Assembly: GCA_030149585.1 (NCBI GenBank)
Contig: JASFBJ010000053.1
Span: 1 to 14,974 of the forward strand
DNA length: 14,974 bases
Source: Desulfobacterales bacterium
GTDB lineage: Bacteria; Desulfobacterota; Desulfobacteria; Desulfobacterales; JASFBJ01
Direction: 5' to 3'
The position numbers and the translations under genes were made by a program. Every line of letters begins with the position of its first letter. Position 1 is the stretch's first letter. The notes beneath the pieces were generated by a model. That model did no database searches. It was not told the DNA's origin and saw only the letters and a list, made by a program, of their open reading frames with translations. Positions 6,116 through 13,785 of the stretch are shown one piece after another.

Positions 6116-7435
6116 ATGAAATATTATTTTAAAATATTTTTTTTTATAATTATTACAGGGTTATTTGCCGGAGTACTGGTTTGCCAGGCAGAGTACGATT
6201 ATATTGATATAAATAATCCTTTTTTGCGAAAAATTCCTATTGCAATTCCTTTTTTCAAGAGCATTGGCGATGGCCCTGAGGCAGCCAAAGCATCTGTTGC
6301 TGGATCAGATCTTTTATCAGAGACTCTTGAGTTTACAGGTTATTTTAAAATGCTGGACAGGGGGGCATTTCTTTCAGATTCTCAAAGCAGTCTAATTGCT
6401 CCAAAGATTAATTTTCGGAATTGGACTTTTATCAAGGCCGAACTTTTGATAACCGGTGGCATTTTGATTAAAAATAATGTCGTTGAAATGGAGTTACGAC
6501 TATTTGATACTTTTAAAGAACGTCTTTTAATCGGCAAGCGATACAAAGGCTGGAAAAAAGATCAGCGCAAAATAATCAGACGGTTTTGTGATGAGGTGGT
6601 CTATCATCTTACTGGAAAACACGGTATCTTCAGCACTAAGCTGGCTTTTGTCTCAGACAGCACTGGAAATAAAGAGATTTATATCTGTGATTTTGACGGC
6701 CATGACCCGAAAAGATTTACCCATAATAAAACCATTACTTTATTTCCAGCATGGTCTTCAAGTGGAAAACAGCTTGCATATACTTCTTTTATAAGAGGTA
6801 AACCTGATCTTTTTATCAAAAATATTAATAAAAAAAGAGGGTTCCGGCTTGTTAAAAAGGGGATTCAGATCGCGCCTGCCTGGGTGCCTGGAAAATATAT
6901 GCTGTCAGCGACCTTATCTTTTTCAGGTGACCAGGAAATTTATCTATTGACCGGAGAAGGGAAAATTATTAATAGATTGACTAAAAGCAGGGGCATTGAT
7001 GTGGATGCAACCTGGTCTCCGGATGGAAAGAAAATGGCTTTTGTTTCTAAACGTTCTGGAACACCTCAAATTTATATAAAAGAAATTGCTTCAGACAGGG
7101 TATCCAGGCTCACTTATGATGGGAGGTATAATACGCAGCCAAGCTGGTCACCTCATGGTGATAAAATTGCATATAGTGCAATGTCAGGCACTCAAATAAA
7201 TATTATAGTTATTGATATTAAAAGCGGTAAATTATTAAAATTAACCGATGGGCAAGGGGATAATGAATCTCCGACCTGGTCTCCGGACAGCAGCTTAATC
7301 GCCTTTAGTTCCACTCGGGAAGGCCAGTCAAAAATTTATGTTATGACTATGTACGGAACAGATCAAAGACGTTTATTCACAATGGCCGGAGAACAAACAG
7401 ATCCAGCCTGGTCTCCGGGTTTTGCCAATAAATAA
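6116..7435 (+). CDS. tolB: Tol-Pal system beta-propeller protein TolB
   Basis: TolB is a periplasmic protein that binds Pal and is pulled off it by TolA. I start it at ATG 6116 (439 aa), since MKYYFKIFFFIIITGLFAGV begins a standard signal peptide cleaved after about A25 (VCQA). An ATG at 6074 would add 14 residues ahead of the signal. The mature N-terminal domain (about 30-150) contains the PxAIPFF pattern. From about 170 onward there are PD40/WD40-like blades: GNKEIYICDFDG, FPAWSSSGKQLAYTS, ATWSPDGKKMAFVSKRSG, PSWSPHGDKIAYSA, PTWSPDSSLIAFSS and DPAWSP. The length is close to E. coli TolB. No Shine-Dalgarno sequence is evident, which makes coupling to the short upstream frame conceivable. Confidence 0.93.
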   Translation: MKYYFKIFFFIIITGLFAGVLVCQAEYDYIDINNPFLRKIPIAIPFFKSIGDGPEAAKASVAGSDLLSETLEFTGYFKMLDRGAFLSDSQSSLIAPKINFRNWTFIKAELLITGGILIKNNVVEMELRLFDTFKERLLIGKRYKGWKKDQRKIIRRFCDEVVYHLTGKHGIFSTKLAFVSDSTGNKEIYICDFDGHDPKRFTHNKTITLFPAWSSSGKQLAYTSFIRGKPDLFIKNINKKRGFRLVKKGIQIAPAWVPGKYMLSATLSFSGDQEIYLLTGEGKIINRLTKSRGIDVDATWSPDGKKMAFVSKRSGTPQIYIKEIASDRVSRLTYDGRYNTQPSWSPHGDKIAYSAMSGTQINIIVIDIKSGKLLKLTDGQGDNESPTWSPDSSLIAFSSTREGQSKIYVMTMYGTDQRRLFTMAGEQTDPAWSPGFANK

Positions 7436-7452
7436 TGTTTAAAACTAAAATA

Positions 7453-7489
7453 GTGTCTGAATGGAAATCAGCAGTTTCTATTCAGATAC
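7453..7489 (+). other. Intercistronic hairpin between tolB and pal
   Basis: GTGTCTGAATGGAAA (7453-7467) pairs with TTTCTATTCAGATAC (7475-7489) over 15 bp, with two G-U wobbles and a 7-nt loop (TCAGCAG). No T-run follows, so it is not an intrinsic terminator. In the RNA it is a strong stem that could protect or define processed pal or tolB mRNA ends. It lies 49 bp upstream of the pal start. Confidence 0.6.
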
Positions 7490-7537
7490 CAGGTCGTTAA
7501 ATAAAAACAATACAATTAATTTGAAAAGGAGAAAAGT

Positions 7538-8179
7538 ATGAAACGCAGATTATGGATCAGTTTAGCACTATTACTCATTATTCCAGGATTGCTGTTAACG
7601 GTTTCATGTGCCAAAAAAGCTGTACAATCAGAATCCGAAGTGATTCAGCCGGAAGAAAAAGACAACTCCGAGGCCGAAGAGGCTGCCAGGCAAGTTGAAA
7701 TAGACAGGCAGACTGAAATAGACAGGCAAGCTGAAATAGACAGGCAAGAGGAGATCGAAAGAGATCGCAAACTCGAAGAGGAGCGTCTGCAGGCCCAGAG
7801 TTTAAGAGCTGAAGAGGCAAACCGTGAAATGATGGTTGCCAGAAATATGTTTATTAATGAGGATATCCACTTTGATTTTGACTCAGCGATAATTCTTTTT
7901 TCAGCACAGGATCTGTTAAAAGAAAAAGCTCGCTGGTTAGAGGAAAATTCTGATGTTACAATAATCATTGAGGGCCATTGCGATGAAAGGGGTACCAGCG
8001 CTTATAACCTGGCTTTGGGTGACAGGCGGGCTGAAAGCGTTAAGACTTTTTTAATTGATCTTGGAATTGCCAGTTCCCGCCTGACCACGATCAGCTATGG
8101 TGAAGAGCGACCCGTGGATGATGCCAGCACTGAAGAAGCCTGGGCCAAAAACCGGCGAGCTCATCTAATTATAGAATAG
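7538..8179 (+). CDS. pal: Peptidoglycan-associated lipoprotein Pal
   Basis: Pal is an outer-membrane lipoprotein that binds peptidoglycan and TolB, tethering the outer membrane during constriction. The 213-aa precursor has a charged N-terminus, a hydrophobic segment and a lipobox ending at C24 (LLTVSC). A highly charged linker (about 30-100) contains three near-identical hexads of the type EIDRQA (54-71). The OmpA-family domain (about 108-213) begins IHFDFDS and has the diaminopimelate-binding signature EGHCDERGTSAYNLALGDRR (145-164), including D149 and R164. AAGGAG lies six bases before the ATG, one of the best ribosome sites in the operon, in keeping with Pal being made in excess. The charged repeat linker is longer than in E. 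coli Pal. Confidence 0.95.
   Translation: MKRRLWISLALLLIIPGLLLTVSCAKKAVQSESEVIQPEEKDNSEAEEAARQVEIDRQTEIDRQAEIDRQEEIERDRKLEEERLQAQSLRAEEANREMMVARNMFINEDIHFDFDSAIILFSAQDLLKEKARWLEENSDVTIIIEGHCDERGTSAYNLALGDRRAESVKTFLIDLGIASSRLTTISYGEERPVDDASTEEAWAKNRRAHLIIE
7697..7750 (+). repeat. In-frame 18-bp tandem repeat in pal
   Basis: There are three consecutive units of 18 bp starting at 7697, 7715 and 7733, each beginning GAAATAGACAGGCA and encoding EIDRQ plus one variable residue. The third unit differs from the others only near its end. As the unit is a multiple of three, a change in copy number would lengthen or shorten the Pal linker without breaking the frame. Confidence 0.85.
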
Positions 8180-8202
8180 ATTAGTTATTATCTGTTTAAA
8201 CA

Positions 8203-8235
8203 AAAAACAGGGCAAAATAATTTTGCCCTGTTTTT
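8203..8235. terminator. Bidirectional intrinsic terminator after pal
   Basis: AAAAACAGGGCAAAAT (8203-8218) and ATTTTGCCCTGTTTTT (8220-8235) form a perfect 16-bp inverted repeat around one base. The GC core CAGGGC is flanked by an A-run on one side and a T-run on the other. This is a standard rho-independent shape on the plus strand, and symmetric on the minus strand. It separates tolQRAB-pal from cpoB, so cpoB would be expressed by read-through or from its own weak promoter. Confidence 0.85.
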
Positions 8236-8263
8236 CATCTCATAATCAATAAAAATTATATTA

Positions 8264-9166
8264 ATGAAAAACTTGATTATAATCATTCTTATTTTGTTTT
8301 TTTTTCCAGGCTGCGCTCTGCAAAAAGACCTGCGTGCTCTTGATAAACGTTTAACTATTGCTGAAACTCAGGTTAAAATTTCCAAAGAGCGGCATGATAC
8401 TTATATTGCTCAAAATTCTAAGGCCATGAAAAAAAATCAGGGCCGAATTATAGCTGAAGTTAACGCCCTGAAAAAAATCAGGGAAAAAGAAAATCAGAAG
8501 CTTCGAAATAAATATGCCGGTCAAAGTGCAGGCCTTGAGCAAATACGCGAAGATCTGCAACTTATAAACGGCAGGCTGGAAGAGATCGAATATTTATTTA
8601 AGCGCCGATTAGATTCCTTTGAAGAAAAAGAAAAAAATCGCGGCTCCAGGCTGGATCAGTTGGCTGAGGATATTAGGCAGATCAAAAAACGAAGTAACCG
8701 TTTGGAAAAATATCTAAATCTGGAATATTCCGCCACAGCCGCCAATGTTCTCAAAGATGCTTCTATTGCTGATGACCCAAAGCAAATAAATAAGCTCACC
8801 GAAAAACAGCTCTATCTATCTGCTAAAAAGGCATTTGACAGTACTGACTTTGCCAAAGCACTGGCCATGTTTGAAGAATTTTTGAAAAAATATCCCAAAT
8901 CAAAGAATGCGGATAATTCTCAATTTTGGATCGGCGAAATCTATTATCATGATAAGTGGTATGAAAAGGCTATTTTAGAGTATCAAAAGGTTATAGAGAA
9001 ATATCCCAGAGGGAATAAAGTTCCGGCAGCTCTTTTAAAACAGGGTTTGGCATTTTTCAGGTTAGGAGATAAGGCAAATACACGTCTTATTCTAAAGGAG
9101 TTGATTAAAAAATTTCCAAAAGTAAATGAGGCAAAAATAGCCGGAAAAAAACTAAAAAATTTATAA
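8264..9166 (+). CDS. cpoB: Tol-Pal associated TPR lipoprotein CpoB/YbgF
   Basis: CpoB coordinates outer-membrane constriction with peptidoglycan synthesis. This 300-aa protein starts with a signal sequence ending FFFPGC, so C17 is probably lipidated; E. coli CpoB is instead a soluble periplasmic protein. A long predicted coiled coil (about 20-155, rich in K, E, R and L) replaces the short trimerisation helix. Three TPR-like units follow (about 182-215, 219-249 and 256-288), with the family pattern YLSAKKAFDSTDFAKALAMF and FWIGEIYYHDKWYEKAILEY. It closes the tol locus, but behind a strong terminator. The ATG has no evident Shine-Dalgarno sequence. The long coiled coil is typical of delta-proteobacterial members as far as I recall. 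Confidence 0.87.
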   Translation: MKNLIIIILILFFFPGCALQKDLRALDKRLTIAETQVKISKERHDTYIAQNSKAMKKNQGRIIAEVNALKKIREKENQKLRNKYAGQSAGLEQIREDLQLINGRLEEIEYLFKRRLDSFEEKEKNRGSRLDQLAEDIRQIKKRSNRLEKYLNLEYSATAANVLKDASIADDPKQINKLTEKQLYLSAKKAFDSTDFAKALAMFEEFLKKYPKSKNADNSQFWIGEIYYHDKWYEKAILEYQKVIEKYPRGNKVPAALLKQGLAFFRLGDKANTRLILKELIKKFPKVNEAKIAGKKLKNL

Positions 9167-9323
9167 TGCCGCTTTTTGAATTAAAAACAAAATCCTTCGT
9201 AATTTCCGGTCAAATTAAATTCCCCTCTCATTAGCTGCTGCCGGGTTTTTGATTCGCTTCCTAAAGATAGATAATGCAAGATTATTTTATGAATTTGCTT
9301 ATGGATTTACTCTGGGTATCAGG

Positions 9324-9815
9324 ATGCTTAAGATTATTGGGATAGATCCAGGACTGGCAGCCACTGGAATTGGAATTGTGCTGGGCAGGGGGCTTAAAAT
9401 TGCCGGGTTTTCCTATGGAGTCATTAATACTTCAAAAGATTTTTCTTTATCCAACCGTTTGAATCAGATTTTCAGCAAAATTCAACGCGTTTTAGAGGCG
9501 GAAAAACCGGATTTGATGATTATGGAAGATATTTTTTTACTGGAAAAATATCCTAAAGCCGCTATATCTTTGGGCAAGGTTTGCGGTGTAATCATGCTGG
9601 CTGCGGAGCAAACCGGAATTTCCATTCTCGAAGTGCCGGTGCGTGAGGCAAAACAGGTTTTAACAGGTAATGGCAATGCTTCTAAAGAACAGCTTGAAAA
9701 ATCTGTCAGGCATACTTTGCAAATAAAAAACCCTATAAGGCCATTTCATTCATCTGATGCTCTGGGCCTGGCATTGATCGGCCTTTTTCGCTATGGTAAA
9801 AAAAAATATGTCTAA
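9324..9815 (+). CDS. ruvC: Holliday junction endonuclease RuvC
   Basis: RuvC resolves four-way junctions by paired nicks on the RuvAB-junction complex. I start it at ATG 9324 (163 aa, beginning MLKIIGIDPG), which matches the family's usual N-terminus and length. A longer frame opens at TTG 9249 but adds 25 residues foreign to the family. The acidic catalytic residues are visible: D8 (GIDPG), E68 (IMEDIF), H142 and D145 (HSSDALG). The third position is His rather than the Asp of E. coli, as in Thermus RuvC. Nine A (9798-9806) lie at the 3' end, encoding KKK before the last two residues. No yebC gene precedes it. ruvA and ruvB follow on the same strand. Confidence 0.93.
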   Translation: MLKIIGIDPGLAATGIGIVLGRGLKIAGFSYGVINTSKDFSLSNRLNQIFSKIQRVLEAEKPDLMIMEDIFLLEKYPKAAISLGKVCGVIMLAAEQTGISILEVPVREAKQVLTGNGNASKEQLEKSVRHTLQIKNPIRPFHSSDALGLALIGLFRYGKKKYV

Positions 9816-9909
9816 TAATATCATAGCTGGATCAAAACCTTAGATTATAGCATGGTAAGATGATTTTTGAGTATTTTTTGCACTGTTTAATTTTGGAACT
9901 GGATGAACT

Positions 9910-10527
9910 ATGATTAGTTATATGGAAGGCAAACTCATACAAAAGGACGAGGATCGAATCATTTTACTTGCCAATCAGGTGGGTTATGAGGTGCTTTTAC
10001 CGGTAATGGTGATGGATACCCTGGTTGATAAAAAAATCGGGTCTGAACTCTCATTTTATATTTATTATCATCAAACCGAGAGACAACCCAGGCCGGTGTT
10101 AATTGGTTTTAATCTGGAAGCGGAAAAAAAATTTTTTCAATCTTTTATTTCAGTTGAGGCAATAGGGCCCTTAAAAGCAGTTAAAGCTCTGAGTCTGCCG
10201 GTTCGTGATATTGCCAGAGCCATTGAGAATCAGGATGCTGATCAGCTAAAAAAACTCAAGGGTATTGGGGCCCGTACTGCTCAAAAGATCATTGCGTCTT
10301 TAAGCGGTAAAATGGATAAATTCGCTCTTATTTGTGAGGCTGATAAAAAAAGAAAAATTCCGGTTATAAATTTTGAGGAACAGGTAAAAGATGTTCTGGT
10401 TATTCAATTGGGACACAAGCTGGCTGATGCCAAACAGATGATTTACGAAGCCTTGAAACGAGACAGCTCAATTTCAACCGCAGAAGCACTTTTTGATGAA
10501 GTATATCGCGGTGAGAGTCAAAAATAA
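9910..10527 (+). CDS. ruvA: Holliday junction branch-migration protein RuvA
   Basis: RuvA binds the four-way junction as tetramers and loads the RuvB motors. The 205-aa protein has the OB-fold domain I (about 1-65, MISYMEGKLIQKDEDRIIL), then two helix-hairpin-helix motifs: FISVEAIGPLKAVKALS (79-95) and LKKLKGIGARTAQKIIASL (113-131). The C-terminal RuvB-binding domain III spans about 158-203. Around the acidic pin, E. coli has adjacent E55 and D56. Here the equivalent turn reads HQTERQPRP with a single acidic residue, and the first hairpin has GPLKA instead of the usual GPKLA, so this is a divergent RuvA. It sits 94 bp after ruvC and 30 bp before ruvB. Confidence 0.92.
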   Translation: MISYMEGKLIQKDEDRIILLANQVGYEVLLPVMVMDTLVDKKIGSELSFYIYYHQTERQPRPVLIGFNLEAEKKFFQSFISVEAIGPLKAVKALSLPVRDIARAIENQDADQLKKLKGIGARTAQKIIASLSGKMDKFALICEADKKRKIPVINFEEQVKDVLVIQLGHKLADAKQMIYEALKRDSSISTAEALFDEVYRGESQK

Positions 10528-10557
10528 ATTTTAAAATCTTAACAGAAAATACTATCA

Positions 10558-11601
10558 ATGGCAGACTCAATTTTAACACATTCATCTGATAATATTCAGG
10601 GCCTTCTCAATAATAAATCTTTAGATGTTGATCTTGAACCTGAAATTTTATCTTTACGGCCGGAATCCTTAAAAGATTATATAGGTCAAAAAGAGGTTGT
10701 AGAAGCCCTTATAATTGCTATTGAAGCTGCTAATCTGCGTAAAGAGCCCCTTGATCATATTCTTTTTCACGGCCCACCCGGCCTTGGGAAAACCACCCTG
10801 GCCCATATTATCGCCAATGAGATGAATGGTCATCTTACAATAACTTCGGGTCCTGCCCTGGATAAAGGCGGAGAGTTGATCGGTATGTTAACTCATCTGG
10901 AAGAAGGGGATATTTTATTTATTGATGAAATCCATCGTATTCCAAAGACAGTGGAAGAATTTTTATATCCTGCAATGGAGGATTTTGCAGTAGATTTTGT
11001 GTTTGATAAGGGCGTACATGCCCGCAGTCATCGCTATCGTTTAAATCAGTTCACCATGGTCGGGGCTACAACCCGGGTCGGGCTGTTATCAGCCCCATTA
11101 AGGGATCGTTTCGGCGTTTTTCGAAGTTTGGATTTTTATTCTATTGATGATTTGATCAAGATTACCAAACGCTCGGCTGTTTTGTTAGAAGTTGCCATTG
11201 ATGATCAAAGCGCCTTAGAGTTGTCCCGCAGATCCAGGGGGACTCCAAGGATTGTCAACAGGCTTTTAAAAAGAGTGAGAGATTATACCATGGTTCGTTC
11301 AGATGGGAAAATTACTCTGGATGTGGTCGATGCTGCTTTGGCTTTGGAAGGGGTGGATAAAAGAGGATTAACCAATCTGGATCGGAATTATTTAAAAACT
11401 ATTATTGATTTTTATCATGGGGGGCCAGTGGGGATCGAAACCATTGCCGCAACCTTGCAGGAAGAGACTGATACCTTAGTGGATGTTGTCGAGCCCTATT
11501 TGCTTAAAATCGGTTTTGTAATCAGAACTTCCTCTGGGCGGAAAGTATCAAAGGCCGCTTATCAACACCTTAAGCTGCCCTTTCAACCAGAGCTATTTTA
11601 A
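10558..11601 (+). CDS. ruvB: Holliday junction branch-migration ATPase RuvB
   Basis: RuvB is the AAA+ hexameric motor that drives branch migration with RuvA. The 347-aa length is normal. Visible features are Walker A GPPGLGKT (72-79), Walker B LFIDEIHR (120-127), sensor 1 GATTR (169-173), the arginine-finger region LRDRFG (181-186), sensor 2 RGTPRIVNRLLKRVRD, and the C-terminal winged-helix DNA-binding domain containing GGPVGIETIAATLQEE and a conserved YLLKIGFV stretch. About 15 residues at the N-terminus ahead of the conserved DYIGQ region vary among species. No good Shine-Dalgarno sequence precedes the ATG; ruvA ends 30 bp upstream. Confidence 0.96.
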   Translation: MADSILTHSSDNIQGLLNNKSLDVDLEPEILSLRPESLKDYIGQKEVVEALIIAIEAANLRKEPLDHILFHGPPGLGKTTLAHIIANEMNGHLTITSGPALDKGGELIGMLTHLEEGDILFIDEIHRIPKTVEEFLYPAMEDFAVDFVFDKGVHARSHRYRLNQFTMVGATTRVGLLSAPLRDRFGVFRSLDFYSIDDLIKITKRSAVLLEVAIDDQSALELSRRSRGTPRIVNRLLKRVRDYTMVRSDGKITLDVVDAALALEGVDKRGLTNLDRNYLKTIIDFYHGGPVGIETIAATLQEETDTLVDVVEPYLLKIGFVIRTSSGRKVSKAAYQHLKLPFQPELF

Positions 11602-11627
11602 AAAAACATGAAAATATTTGAACGTTG

Positions 11628-12785
11628 ATGGAAAAAACACAATTAAATTTTAAATTGGTATTATACCTGTCGGTTTTTTGTATTTTACTGTTATTTTTTT
11701 ATTCCACAGAGGCTGGTTGCCATGATAGAGGCGCTGGATTATCAGTTACACCAGATGCCCTGATATATCTTAATAAAGCTGATCTATCCAAAGGAGGGCA
11801 CTTTGGAAATTATGCTATAATTGTTGAAAAATCGACTCAACAGCTTATTTTATTTGTCTATGATGGTGCCTGGCGTGAAGTTGATCGTTTTTTTTGCTCA
11901 ACAGGCAAAATAAGTGGAGATAAATTATTATCCGGTGATAAAAAAACACCAGAGGGCGTATATTTTTTTATAAATAAATTTCGCGAAAGAGATTTGAGCA
12001 AAAGATACGGCTCAATGGCCTTTCCAGTGGATTATCCCAATCAGCTTGATCGGCTTGAAAAAAAAACCGGCTATTCGATCTGGCTGCATGGAACCAATAA
12101 ACCGCTCAAGGATAGAGACTCCAATGGCTGTATTGTTCTTACCAATAAGGATATAAAATATTTAGCTGAAAAGATTCAACTTTATCAGACACCAATTATT
12201 ATAACCAAATGCCTGACTTTTGTCAGCACTGATCAAATCATTCAGAAAAAAAATAAACTTTTTGGTTTTTTAAAGCACTGGAATTATGTTTTGGGCCATG
12301 CTGGTTTAGAAAAGTTTAAACCCCTTTATGAAGATAATGGACTGCCTGGAGCTGCCTTATGGTTAAAGTGGTTTGAACAAAGGCGTGAATTAAAGCCGGC
12401 TGAACTTAATATGGAACTTGATATTGATATTAGTTCAATTTTTTATTATCAGGCTGTTTACAGGGTTATATTAAATCAAAAGATACGCTCTTCCGGGTCA
12501 ACAATCCAGGTGGGAAGATTATCACTATTTCTTAAAGAGGAAAACCAGAAGTTGACGATTATAGCTGAAAATTTTAAACCTTTTAGCGCCGGGGTTTTGA
12601 TCAGCAATGATCAACCGCCCTTGCCGGCGGTCTGGCAGAAAATAATAAATAATCTCCCGCAGAAATTTCCAATGGCTGGTTTAATAAATCAGAATAAAAG
12701 CTCTGAAAATCGAGACTGCTCCCAATCCCATAAAAATGAAAAAATTGGAAAAAAAGTTGTTTCATACAACAAGATCAAATTCTAA
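11628..12785 (+). CDS. L,D-transpeptidase (YkuD family) with C-terminal NTF2-like domain
   Basis: A membrane-anchored or exported enzyme expected to act on peptidoglycan crosslinks or lipoprotein attachment. The start is ATG 11628 (385 aa; a TTG lies immediately before it). A hydrophobic segment spans about 9-26. The YkuD catalytic domain (about 60-196) has H154 in WLHGTN and the catalytic C168 in SNGCIVL, both intact. The region from about 210 to 325 (FLKHWNYVLG, ELNMELDIDISSIFYYQAVY) resembles the NTF2-like domain often attached to YafK/ErfK-type members; I am less sure of that. A six-codon frame (ATG 11608 to TGA 11626-11628) overlaps the start as TGATG, so translation may be coupled. It is 26 bp after ruvB, and its 3' end overlaps the next gene by 50 bp. 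Confidence 0.85.
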   Translation: MEKTQLNFKLVLYLSVFCILLLFFYSTEAGCHDRGAGLSVTPDALIYLNKADLSKGGHFGNYAIIVEKSTQQLILFVYDGAWREVDRFFCSTGKISGDKLLSGDKKTPEGVYFFINKFRERDLSKRYGSMAFPVDYPNQLDRLEKKTGYSIWLHGTNKPLKDRDSNGCIVLTNKDIKYLAEKIQLYQTPIIITKCLTFVSTDQIIQKKNKLFGFLKHWNYVLGHAGLEKFKPLYEDNGLPGAALWLKWFEQRRELKPAELNMELDIDISSIFYYQAVYRVILNQKIRSSGSTIQVGRLSLFLKEENQKLTIIAENFKPFSAGVLISNDQPPLPAVWQKIINNLPQKFPMAGLINQNKSSENRDCSQSHKNEKIGKKVVSYNKIKF

Positions 12786-13785
12786 TAGAAAAGATAAAGG
12801 CTGGAGCATATTGCTGCTGGACAGTTTAGGCAAGCCCATTCCTTTTCAACGGATTAAGGGTCTGATAATTATTATTATGATTATATGCGTGGTATCCATT
12901 GGCGTTGCTGGAATATCAGGCTATTATTATCAAAAGACGGTTTTTAAAATTAAAGGGCTTGAAAAACAATTAGCCAGGGATCAAGATCAGGTTCAAAAAT
13001 TAAAAGAAACCAGGGATTTGTTAATGACCCGCCTGGTACTGACTGAGATAAAGCTGAAATCTTTTACTGAAAACAAGAAAAACTCTTTTACCTCTGAACC
13101 TGCTGCCTTAAACCCTCAAAAACTACCGACAAAAGAGAAAAAAATAAAAGCCAAAACAGGTTTAGCCGATTTTTTGGTGGAGGATTTTTCAATATCTCTG
13201 GCTTCAACAGGAATAGACTTAACAGCTCGGTTTAAAATAAAAAAGACTGGTTCTGCTTCAGGTCCCGTTCGCGGCAGGGCAACTCTTTTGCTGAGAAATT
13301 CCAAATCAAAAACAGCTCCAATCATCACCATGCCGTTTTCCCGGCTTATTCAAGGCCGACCAGACTCGCACAAGGGACGCCTTTTTCGCATTTTAAAATT
13401 TAAGTATCTGGAATTTAAAACATATGATTTAAAGTCCCCTTTTTATTTTGATAAGGCAACAGCATATATTTTCAATCTGGATGGGAAATTGCTGCTGGAA
13501 AAGAGCTTTCCGCTAAAGATTGAATCAAAAGCACCTGCTATTAAAAAACAGCCTGTCAAAGAACCTGTTCAACCCCTGATGAATCAAATGATAAAATCAA
13601 ATGATAAAATCAAAAAAAGAGAAAAAAAGTCAGGAGAATCAGCTTTAAAAACAAAGATTGAGAACGAAATATCCTTGCCGGAGACAATTACTCCGATCCA
13701 AAAGATTCAGGCCATAAAAGAGTCATTAGAACCAGAGCAGATTACTGAGCCACCAGGGAAACTCCAAAATGAAATTCTTGAATAA
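12736..13785 (+). CDS. Single-pass coiled-coil membrane protein, bactofilin-linked, unknown function
   Basis: I do not recognise a family for this 349-aa protein. A basic cytoplasmic N-terminus (1-41) contains KGWSILLLDSLGKPIPFQ, which recalls the short segment before the transmembrane helix of M23-peptidase proteins encoded next to bactofilins in delta-proteobacteria. A transmembrane helix (about 42-64) and a coiled coil (about 66-112) follow. A domain of alternating strands spans about 144-255 (VEDFSISLASTGIDLTARF, GRATLLLRN, AYIFNLDGKLLLEKSFPL). The tail (256-349) is rich in K, E and P. No M23 HxH or other zinc motif is present. The gene overlaps the transpeptidase gene by 50 bp and the bactofilin gene by 17 bp, so the three are probably co-translated. 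The start is uncertain because no ribosome site is visible. Confidence 0.7.
   Translation: MKKLEKKLFHTTRSNSNRKDKGWSILLLDSLGKPIPFQRIKGLIIIIMIICVVSIGVAGISGYYYQKTVFKIKGLEKQLARDQDQVQKLKETRDLLMTRLVLTEIKLKSFTENKKNSFTSEPAALNPQKLPTKEKKIKAKTGLADFLVEDFSISLASTGIDLTARFKIKKTGSASGPVRGRATLLLRNSKSKTAPIITMPFSRLIQGRPDSHKGRLFRILKFKYLEFKTYDLKSPFYFDKATAYIFNLDGKLLLEKSFPLKIESKAPAIKKQPVKEPVQPLMNQMIKSNDKIKKREKKSGESALKTKIENEISLPETITPIQKIQAIKESLEPEQITEPPGKLQNEILE
13583..13614 (+). repeat. 13-bp tandem repeat inside the coiled-coil protein gene
   Basis: The unit ATCAAATGATAAA occurs twice in tandem (13583-13595, 13596-13608), followed by a partial third copy (ATCAAA). Thirteen is not a multiple of three, so loss or gain of a unit would shift the frame in the tail region from about residue 285 on. 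Confidence 0.85.

Noticed and set aside
9249..9323. N-terminal extension of RuvC from TTG 9249
   Set aside because: The RuvC fold begins at MLKIIGIDPG, and the added residues match nothing in the family.
5156..9842. Twelve-base sequence ATCAAAACCTTA at both 5156-5167 and 9831-9842
   Set aside because: Too short and AT-rich to treat as a repeat family, and no further shared flank.
10124..10137. A8T6 tract in ruvA
   Set aside because: It encodes conserved KKFF residues; the tract is common in AT-rich genes and shows no sign of frame disruption.
11628..11725. Lipobox in the transpeptidase (EAGC)
   Set aside because: Glu at the -3 position does not fit the lipobox; a membrane anchor or signal peptidase I site is more likely.
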